Part shown: positions 1 to 5,242 of the stretch, one piece after another
Layout of the letters: each line of letters starts with the position of its first letter
Numbering within the stretch: position 1 is the first letter of the stretch
Source of the DNA: CAYJBH01 sp964369445
GTDB lineage: Bacteria > Bacillota > Clostridia > Oscillospirales > Ruminococcaceae
DNA length: 10,559 nt
NCBI GenBank assembly: GCA_964369445.1
Contig: CAYJFU010000065.1
Coordinates: 1 to 10,559 of the forward strand
Direction of reading: 5' to 3'
Notes under the pieces: generated by a model
The model's input: the letters and a program-made list of their open reading frames with translations, nothing else
Told to the model about the DNA's origin: nothing
Database searches by the model: none
Translations under genes and position numbers: made by a program

Positions 1-238
1 CGCACTCACTGCGCATTATTGCAAGATTATGCCCCCTGCCGTACCCCACATTCTGCTCTGACACGATAACCTGTACGCGCTCGTCCTCCAGTGACTTTAG
101 GCGCGCACCCTCGCCGCTGTCTGAGGCATTGTCAATCAGATAAAGCGTAAACTCGCGCCCTTTGGTCAACTCAAGCAGGCTGCGCGCCGCTTTCATCGTG
201 TCGCAAGCGCAATTGTAGTTGACTATCGAGACGGACAC
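1..238 (-). CDS. Family 2 glycosyltransferase, N-terminal part (cut by window edge)
   Basis: About 79 residues are visible before the window ends. The protein starts with VSVSIVNYN, the first strand of a GT-A fold, continues to LIDNASDSGEG (the strand that contacts the nucleotide-sugar) and reaches NVGYGRGHNLAI, a pattern typical of rhamnosyltransferase-like GT2 enzymes that transfer a sugar from a nucleotide donor to a cell-surface glycan. The DxD metal-binding motif should lie beyond the edge, so donor and acceptor cannot be judged. GTG at 238 is the chosen start: an in-frame TGA lies at 251-253, AAAGG sits just upstream, and no other usable start precedes the conserved strand. It follows the NYN gene by 23 bases on the same strand and probably belongs to the same operon. 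Family assignment is firm; substrate is unknown. Confidence 0.8.
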   Translation of the reverse strand, partial: MSVSIVNYNCACDTMKAARSLLELTKGREFTLYLIDNASDSGEGARLKSLEDERVQVIVSEQNVGYGRGHNLAIMRSEC

Positions 239-261
239 CGTGCCTTTTTTTCAGCTCACCG

Positions 262-981
262 TCATTTATTTTTTACCATGACGATACTGCGGTTCTTTCC
301 CTTTTCGTCAAACTCAAGCGTGGTTTCAAAACGCCCTGTGTGTTCCAACAGCTTATATAGCTTTGCAAAGCCGTAGTTGCGCGAGTCAAAGTCCGGAAAC
401 TGGCGAGATATGATTGTACCAAGCCGCGACAGCATCATGTAGCCATCCTCTTCCCCGTCCTGATCAATTATGCGTCGCATTTCGTTTATTAGCTCGAGCG
501 GAAGCGTTTTCACTGTGTTTTTATCGGGTTTCTCCTTAACTACAAGCGTTTCGAGTATCGTGAACTTGTTACAGGCACTTCGAAATGCTACCGGAGTTTT
601 TTGCTCGCCCATGCCCAGTACGTACATTGCCGACTCTCGCAGGCGCTGTGCCAAACGCGTAAAGTCGCTGTCCGATGACACAAGACAAAAACCGTCGACG
701 TTGCCGGTATACAATATGTCCATCGCATCAATAATCATGGTGCTATCGGTTGCGTTTTTGCCCTGCGTGTAACTGAACTGTTGCACCGGGTTGATACCGT
801 GTTCCAGCAACGGTTTTTTCCATGCCGCCATGTCGCTACTGGTAAAATCTCCGTAGATGCGCCTGTATGCGGGTGTCCATTCACGCGACAACTCTTCAAG
901 AATGGCGCGAATGTATTTGGGTGAAATGTTTTCTGCGTCAATAAGCAGTGCGATACTGCGATCCTGAATTTCTTTTACCAT
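262..981 (-). CDS. NYN-domain (PIN-like nuclease) protein with C-terminal OST-HTH/LOTUS domain
   Basis: 239 residues. The N-terminal half (about 8-150) is an NYN/LabA-type PIN-like domain: LLIDAEN (D15, N18), a TDSTMIIDAMDIL segment (D79, D85) and VSSDSDF (D104, D106) supply the acidic residues that bind metal in this nuclease fold. The C-terminal part (about 160-235) has the GYMMLSRLGTII...FPDFDSRNYGFAKLYKLLE pattern of an OST-HTH/LOTUS domain, a winged-helix module that in other proteins binds RNA or protein partners. No signal peptide or membrane segment is visible, so it is cytoplasmic. The family is expected to process or degrade RNA, but the specific substrate is not known. It starts 4 bases after the serS stop codon, so it is very likely co-transcribed with serS and the segregation genes. 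The ribosome binding site inside the end of serS is weak (GAAGAAGTGA), which suggests translational coupling. Confidence 0.85.
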   Translation of the reverse strand: MVKEIQDRSIALLIDAENISPKYIRAILEELSREWTPAYRRIYGDFTSSDMAAWKKPLLEHGINPVQQFSYTQGKNATDSTMIIDAMDILYTGNVDGFCLVSSDSDFTRLAQRLRESAMYVLGMGEQKTPVAFRSACNKFTILETLVVKEKPDKNTVKTLPLELINEMRRIIDQDGEEDGYMMLSRLGTIISRQFPDFDSRNYGFAKLYKLLEHTGRFETTLEFDEKGKNRSIVMVKNK

Positions 982-985
982 GTCA

Positions 986-2260
986 TCACTTCTTCATTAT
1001 ATCGGTACCCATATAGCGCCTAAGTGCCTCCGGTACCGTTACGGAGCCGTCGCCGTTTTGATAGTTTTCGAGTATGGCGGCGGTGGTTCTGCCGACTGCC
1101 AGTCCACTGCCGTTCAGGGTGTGCACAAGCTGTGTTTTTTTGTCCTCACCGCGGTAACGTATGGACATTCTGCGTGCCTGATAGTCCTCAAAGTTGGAGC
1201 AGGAGGATATCTCGGCATAGCGTCCGTAAGAGGGCAACCACACCTCTATGTCGTATGTTTTGGCACTGCTTGCGCCCATATCTCCGCTACAAAGTAAAAC
1301 GGTGCGATACGGCAATCCCAGTAGCTCAAGGCAGCGTTCTGCGGAACGTGTCAGCGATTCAAGCTCCTCATTGCTTTGCTCGGGTGCGGTAAACTTGACA
1401 AGTTCCACCTTGTTAAACTCGTGCTGACGGATAAGTCCACGTGTGTCGCGACCTGCCGCGCCTGCCTCACTGCGGAAACATGCCGAGTATGCGCAGTATC
1501 TGAGCGGTAAGCTGTCGCCTGCTAAGATTTCATCGCGGTGGTAGTTTGTAACCGGTACCTCTGCCGTCGGTACAAGATAATACTCATACCCCTCGAGCTT
1601 GAACGCATCGTCTTTGAACTTTGGAAGCTGCCCCGTGCCGGTCATGCTGTCGGCATTGACGACAAATGGTGGCAACATTTCGGTAAAACCGTTTTCTCTC
1701 GTGTGGGTGTCGAGGTAAAAGTTGATGATTGCACGTTCTAAAGCCGCGCCGGCGCCCTTGTAAAAGTGAAAGCGCGCGCCGGTGACCTTTGCCGCCCTCT
1801 CAGGGTCCAATATATCAAGGTTTTTGCCTATCTCCCAATGTGGCAGTGGCTCAAACTCAAACTGTTTTGGTTCGCCACACCTGCGCACCTCAACATTGTC
1901 CTCATCGCTCTTGCCGGTCGGCACGTCACTCTGCGGAACATTGGGGGTGAAAAGCAATATCTGCTTCATCTCATCGTTTAAAACCGATATCTCGCCGTCC
2001 TTTGACTTTATGTCATCCGACAGCTTTTTCATCTCCTCAAAAATCGGTGCAACGTCCTGACCCTGCTTTTTAAGTGCCGGAATCTCTTTGGAACACTTGT
2101 TTTGTTGCGCTTTGAGTGCATCAGTCGCGGCAACAAGCTCGCGTCGCTTTTCATCAAGATTTAGCAGACGGTCGATGTCAGCGCTGTAGTCCTTGCCACG
2201 GCGCAAAAGTCCGTCCTTTACCTCTTGCGGATTTTCTCTTATTCTTCTTATATCAAGCAT
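986..2260 (-). CDS. serS: Serine--tRNA ligase (seryl-tRNA synthetase)
   Basis: 424 residues, the normal length for bacterial SerRS. It charges tRNA-Ser (and tRNA-Sec where present) with serine through a seryl-adenylate intermediate in the cytoplasm. Residues about 30-105 are charged and heptad-like and form the long antiparallel coiled-coil arm that grips the tRNA variable arm. The class II catalytic core follows: PTAEV at 231-235, motif 2 FRSEAGAAGRDTRGLIRQHEF at about 262-282 and motif 3 NGSGLAVGRTTAAILENYQ at about 383-401. AGAGGA precedes the ATG at 2260 with suitable spacing. It begins 11 bases after the parB stop codon. serS next to parAB is a frequent arrangement near the origin in clostridia. 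All key motifs are intact; function is essentially certain. Confidence 0.98.
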   Translation of the reverse strand: MLDIRRIRENPQEVKDGLLRRGKDYSADIDRLLNLDEKRRELVAATDALKAQQNKCSKEIPALKKQGQDVAPIFEEMKKLSDDIKSKDGEISVLNDEMKQILLFTPNVPQSDVPTGKSDEDNVEVRRCGEPKQFEFEPLPHWEIGKNLDILDPERAAKVTGARFHFYKGAGAALERAIINFYLDTHTRENGFTEMLPPFVVNADSMTGTGQLPKFKDDAFKLEGYEYYLVPTAEVPVTNYHRDEILAGDSLPLRYCAYSACFRSEAGAAGRDTRGLIRQHEFNKVELVKFTAPEQSNEELESLTRSAERCLELLGLPYRTVLLCSGDMGASSAKTYDIEVWLPSYGRYAEISSCSNFEDYQARRMSIRYRGEDKKTQLVHTLNGSGLAVGRTTAAILENYQNGDGSVTVPEALRRYMGTDIMKK

Positions 2261-2271
2261 TTTTTATCCTC

Positions 2272-3126
2272 TCAACTGTGCTGTGTTGCTAACAGATTTG
2301 CAAACTGTTTTAACTGATCATCGCTGTAAAAGTTGACCTCGATGCGGCCCTTTCCTTTTTTGTAGGTCACCTTTACCTCTGTGCCGAGCACCTCTTGTAG
2401 GGCAAGTTGTGCCTCGACTGCAATGGGTGCTTGTGGTTTTTGCACCTTCTCCGGTCGTTCGCCCACCTGCAACCTCTTGCACAACACCTCCGTTTGTCGC
2501 ACACTTAAACCCTGCGCGATGATGATATCCGCCGCCATGCGTTGCAGGTCTGCCGTTTCAAGTGACAGCAGTACCTTTCCGTGCCCTGCACTCAAGTATC
2601 CGTCCTGCAGTAGGCTGAGCACATCGTCGCTGAGCGCAAGAAGTCGCAGTGCATTGGTTATCGACGGGCGGCTTTTGCCAACCCTTTGCGCCACCTGCTC
2701 TTGTGTCAGTTCAAAGCGTTCTATCAAGCTGTGCAGTCCCTGCGCCTCCTCAACAATATTAAGGTCACTGCGCTGAAGATTTTCCACAAGCGCTATTTCC
2801 ATCGCTGTCTGTTCGCCGGCATCCATCACCACCGCCGGTATTTCCGCAAGACCTGCGCGTCGTGCCGCCCTGTAGCGTCTCTCCCCTGCTATTATTTTGT
2901 AGCCGTCAATACCCACAGGTCGCACTATTATCGGTTGTAAAACACCGTGCTGTTCAATGCTCTGTGTGAGCTCGCTCAGCGCATCTTCTTCAAATGTTTT
3001 GCGCGGTTGCCCTGCCTCCGGCTCTATCTGTGACAGTTTTATCGTCTGTTTTTCACTGTTCGTCTCACTGCGCACGTCCAGAAAAAGCGAATCCAGACCT
3101 TTTCCCAGGCCTCCTTTTTTTTTCAT
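2272..3126 (-). CDS. parB: Chromosome-partitioning protein ParB (Spo0J)
   Basis: 284 residues. ParB is the CTP-hydrolysing DNA clamp that loads at parS, spreads along DNA and recruits SMC/condensin at the origin. The N-terminal tip GLGKGLDSLF (6-15) is the conserved peptide that stimulates the ParA/Soj ATPase. The ParB/Srx domain shows QPRKTF (40-45), GERRYRA (81-87) and ENLQR (115-119), the CTP-pocket and catalytic signatures. The helix-turn-helix is at about 141-163, and the C-terminal dimerisation domain is at about 235-284. At the four positions known to separate parS-type from Noc-type recognition the protein has R153, A159, A164 and G181. Three of these match the ParB state; A159 replaces the usual Thr. 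It starts 13 bases after soj, with a G-rich ribosome binding site. Target sites lie at 4016-4065. Confidence 0.96.
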   Translation of the reverse strand: MKKKGGLGKGLDSLFLDVRSETNSEKQTIKLSQIEPEAGQPRKTFEEDALSELTQSIEQHGVLQPIIVRPVGIDGYKIIAGERRYRAARRAGLAEIPAVVMDAGEQTAMEIALVENLQRSDLNIVEEAQGLHSLIERFELTQEQVAQRVGKSRPSITNALRLLALSDDVLSLLQDGYLSAGHGKVLLSLETADLQRMAADIIIAQGLSVRQTEVLCKRLQVGERPEKVQKPQAPIAVEAQLALQEVLGTEVKVTYKKGKGRIEVNFYSDDQLKQFANLLATQHS

Positions 3127-3139
3127 ACTTCCCCCGACA

Positions 3140-3904
3140 CTATTTGTTATTCTTTAAAAATTCTCTTGCAAGATCGCAATATGACTCCGCGCCCTTGGAC
3201 ACAACGTCATAAATCTGTATAGGTTGACCGTGGCTCGGCGCTTCCGACAGACGGACATTGCGCGGTATTGTCGTCTTGTACAGCTTTGTTTTGTAGTACT
3301 TTTTAAGCTCCTTTGCCACCTGCAACGTCAGGTTAAGTCTTCCGTCGTACATCGTCATCAGCACACCCTCGATATCAAGATAAGGATTGTACATGGACTT
3401 TACTCGACGAACCGTCGCCATAAGCTCCGACAACCCCTCCAGCGCGTAAAATTCGCACTGGATAGGCACCAGTATCGTATCAGCGGCACACAAACCGTTG
3501 AGCGTTAAAAGGTCAAGCGACGGCGGACAGTCGATAAAAATGAAGTCATACATCTCGCGCAGACGCAAAACCGCATCGCGCAGGCGCGCCTCTCGCCTTT
3601 CAAGCTCCACAAGCTCTATGCCTGCACCGGACAGGTCGATGTTAGAAGGCATTACCGACAACTGATAATACGGTGTAACGATAATCGCCTCTTCCGGTGT
3701 GCAGTTGCCCATCAGCACGCTGTAGGTGCTGTGCTCTATACCTGCCTTTCTCACCCCGAGACCGCTGGTAGTGTTCCCCTGCGGGTCAAGGTCGATGACT
3801 AGCACTCTTTTTTTGAGCATAGCTACACCGCACGCCAAATTTATGGCAGTTGTCGTCTTGCCGACACCACCTTTTTGGTTTGTTACTGCAACAACCTTAC
3901 CCAT
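3140..3904 (-). CDS. soj: ParA-family ATPase Soj, partner of ParB
   Basis: 254 residues from the chosen start, matching the usual Soj length. This deviant Walker ATPase dimerises on ATP, binds DNA non-specifically and is reset by ParB; in Bacillus it also regulates DnaA. Visible motifs are the deviant Walker A KGGVGKTT (11-18, with signature lysine K11 and catalytic K16), Walker A' VIDLDPQGNTT (D38, D40) and Walker B FIFIDCPPS (D125). The frame stays open for 29 more codons to an ATG at 3991, but the family consensus begins at MGKVVAVTNQKGG, GAGGG lies 11 bases before the ATG at 3904, and the extension would cover the likely promoter. It is the first gene of the soj-parB-serS-NYN-GT2 run. Confidence 0.96.
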   Translation of the reverse strand: MGKVVAVTNQKGGVGKTTTAINLACGVAMLKKRVLVIDLDPQGNTTSGLGVRKAGIEHSTYSVLMGNCTPEEAIIVTPYYQLSVMPSNIDLSGAGIELVELERREARLRDAVLRLREMYDFIFIDCPPSLDLLTLNGLCAADTILVPIQCEFYALEGLSELMATVRRVKSMYNPYLDIEGVLMTMYDGRLNLTLQVAKELKKYYKTKLYKTTIPRNVRLSEAPSHGQPIQIYDVVSKGAESYCDLAREFLKNNK

Positions 3905-3938
3905 ACTCGTACTTGCCCTCTTTTTGTCTATGGGTTTT

Positions 3939-3967
3939 ATTTTACCACATAAATGGCTTTTTGAAAA
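3939..3967 (-). promoter_or_regulatory. Candidate sigma-A promoter of the soj-parB-serS operon
   Basis: Read on the minus strand: TTTTCA (3962-3967), 17 bases, then TAAAAT (3939-3944), preceded by TG in the extended -10 position (TGGTAAAAT). The predicted transcript starts near 3932, about 30 bases before the soj ATG at 3904. It lies just after the palindromic terminator/parS in the direction of transcription, so the operon would be uncoupled from noc. The -35 match is only moderate. Confidence 0.5.
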
Positions 3968-4015
3968 GGGTTTTGTAAATATTTCAAGCAAATTTCAGTT
4001 TTTGAGACTGCTGCA

Positions 4016-4031
4016 TGTTCCACGTGGAACC
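4016..4031. promoter_or_regulatory. parS site 1 (ParB loading site)
   Basis: TGTTCCACGTGGAACC. The 14-bp core GTTCCACGTGGAAC (4017-4030) is a perfect palindrome and fits the near-universal parS consensus TGTTNCACGTGNAACA except for the last base. It lies upstream of soj, a typical parS location. Its flanks are not symmetric, unlike site 2. Confidence 0.93.
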
Positions 4032-4033
4032 CC

Positions 4034-4081
4034 TTACGACAATAAAAAACGTTCCACGTGGAACGTTTTTTATTGTCGTAA
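4034..4081. terminator. 48-bp perfect palindrome: bidirectional intrinsic terminator built around parS site 2
   Basis: The two 24-base halves (TTACGACAATAAAAAACG+TTCCAC and its reverse complement) match without a mismatch. The core is CGTTCCACGTGGAACG flanked by A6 on the left and T6 on the right, the classic layout of a rho-independent terminator usable in either direction. On the minus strand it would end noc transcripts before soj. The central 14 bp are at the same time a complete parS core. Termination is inferred from the layout, not observed. Confidence 0.8.
4050..4065. promoter_or_regulatory. parS site 2 (ParB loading site)
   Basis: CGTTCCACGTGGAACG. The 14-bp core at 4051-4064 is identical to that of site 1. 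The outer T/A pair of the consensus is replaced by C/G, which keeps the palindrome. The centres of the two sites are 34 bp apart, a little over three helical turns. Confidence 0.92.
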
Positions 4082-4210
4082 CAATGGCATCCGATGAAAT
4101 TACTGTTTCAAATGTTTTACGTCGTTGCTGTGACATTGCAATATATAAGGTGTGTAGTTTTGTTTCTATTGGCAATAAATGTGGCTTGCACGGCTTAACT
4201 AGCCGCCGCT

Positions 4211-5047
4211 TTATATGTTACCGTGTTTTTTCTGTATCGGAATTTTGATTGTATACTGTATAAAGTTATCATCCTGCGATTGCGTTGCCATCGCATCGAT
4301 GCCACTGTTCTTCATTATGTCGACCGCTCGGTTTATTGTGTTGATAAACAATCGCACATCACGCACAACCGGCACCGACTTCTTTTTTTGCAGTATAGGT
4401 GTCGAAAGGTACTTTTCCACCATCTTTTCGGTGTCCTGCACATTCAACCCCTTTACGACAATTGTTTCCAGAAACTGCGTGCGTGTCGCTTCGGAGTTAA
4501 GCCGCAACACCGCCCTTGCATGGCGCTCGGTCAACTTGTGTTCCATGCAAATCTGCCGCTGATGTCGTGTAAGGTTGAGTAGGCGCAGTTTGTTTGCTAT
4601 TGCACTTTGTGACATGTGCAGATGCTCCGCCGCCTCTGCCTGTGTGCACCCAAAATTTAGCAAAAAGTGCCTAATCGCTTCCGCCTGCTCAAAAGGCGAC
4701 AGCTCACTGCGCATAGAGTTTTCTATGTAGCTCAACTTTGCCGTATCCTGCGGCGCAGTCTCGTAAATGATAGCAGGGATGCGTGCCATCTGTGCAAGTT
4801 TGCAGGCGCGCAATCTCCTCTCTCCTGCTATCAGGGTATATTCAAAACCCGATCGCACAACGCTTATCGGCTGAAGCAATCCGCTTTCCTTTATGCTTTC
4901 GCTTAAAATCCGTAATTCCACCTCGTCAAACTTTTTGCGCGCTTGATAGGGCGATGGTCTTATTTTGTCTATCGGCAATTCGGTTATTTCGCTGCGGTAT
5001 TTTAAACCGTTTTCTTGCTCGTTCCTTGTTTTTAAACCCAGTATCAC
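4211..5047 (-). CDS. noc: Nucleoid occlusion protein Noc (ParB paralogue)
   Basis: 278 residues. Noc is a CTP-dependent ParB-like clamp that binds sites across the chromosome, associates with the membrane and blocks FtsZ assembly over the nucleoid. The ParB/Srx domain carries PYQARKKF (33-40), GERRLRA (75-81) and ENSMR (109-113, for the usual ENLQR). The helix-turn-helix segment SQSAIANKLRLLNL is at 146-159, and TERHARAVLRL at 173-183 is Noc-like. Three of four specificity positions are in the Noc state (Q147, K153, R175); the fourth is N158 instead of Lys. The C-terminal segment VRDVRLFINTINRAVDIM...YTIKIP also matches Noc. The short N-terminus MILGLKT could be a membrane anchor, but is less clearly amphipathic than in Bacillus. 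GTG start, with AAAGGAGG 7 bases upstream. rsmG/gidB, the usual upstream neighbour, is replaced by divergent tex. Confidence 0.9.
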   Translation of the reverse strand: MILGLKTRNEQENGLKYRSEITELPIDKIRPSPYQARKKFDEVELRILSESIKESGLLQPISVVRSGFEYTLIAGERRLRACKLAQMARIPAIIYETAPQDTAKLSYIENSMRSELSPFEQAEAIRHFLLNFGCTQAEAAEHLHMSQSAIANKLRLLNLTRHQRQICMEHKLTERHARAVLRLNSEATRTQFLETIVVKGLNVQDTEKMVEKYLSTPILQKKKSVPVVRDVRLFINTINRAVDIMKNSGIDAMATQSQDDNFIQYTIKIPIQKKHGNI

Positions 5048-5077
5048 CTTAGAGCCTCCTTTTCCTTTTCTTATTCC

Positions 5078-5106
5078 ATTATAAATTATTTTTACATAAA
5101 TTTCCA
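5078..5106 (-). promoter_or_regulatory. Sigma-A type promoter of noc
   Basis: Read on the minus strand: TGGAAA (5101-5106), exactly 17 bases, then the consensus -10 TATAAT (5078-5083). The predicted start near 5071 gives a leader of about 24 bases, holding a consensus AAAGGAGG ribosome binding site (5055-5062) 7 bases before the GTG start. The A/T-rich divergent region 5048-5242 also holds the tex promoter. Confidence 0.65.
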
Positions 5107-5182
5107 GAGTTTTCGTTCGACATATTCTTTCCTTTTATTATTCTGTGGCAACAATTACTTTTTAAGGGGGTTGTTGATGCTA

Positions 5183-5211
5183 TTGATTGTCTCTTTAAAA
5201 TATGATAAAAT
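5183..5211 (+). promoter_or_regulatory. Sigma-A type promoter of tex, extended -10
   Basis: TTGATT (5183-5188), 17 bases, then TAAAAT (5206-5211), with TG one base before the -10 (TGATAAAAT). The predicted start near 5218 gives a short leader. AGGA at about 5230-5233 serves as the ribosome binding site, 9 bases from the ATG at 5243. Confidence 0.7.
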
Positions 5212-5242
5212 AAGAGTGAACAGCTAATTAGGACGACATAAT

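Noticed and set aside
1434..1446. CACGTG-containing sequence in serS as a third parS
   Set aside because: Only the central hexamer matches; the outer bases do not fit the parS consensus.
3905..3991. Extended N-terminus for Soj from an ATG at 3991
   Set aside because: The 29 extra residues match nothing in the family, would overlap the predicted promoter, and a normal ribosome binding site serves the ATG at 3904.
3984..4175. 63-codon open frame on the minus strand across the parS region
   Set aside because: It translates the parS palindromes themselves (NVPRGTF and similar), has no ribosome binding site or recognisable domain, and the region is explained by parS, the terminator and the soj promoter.
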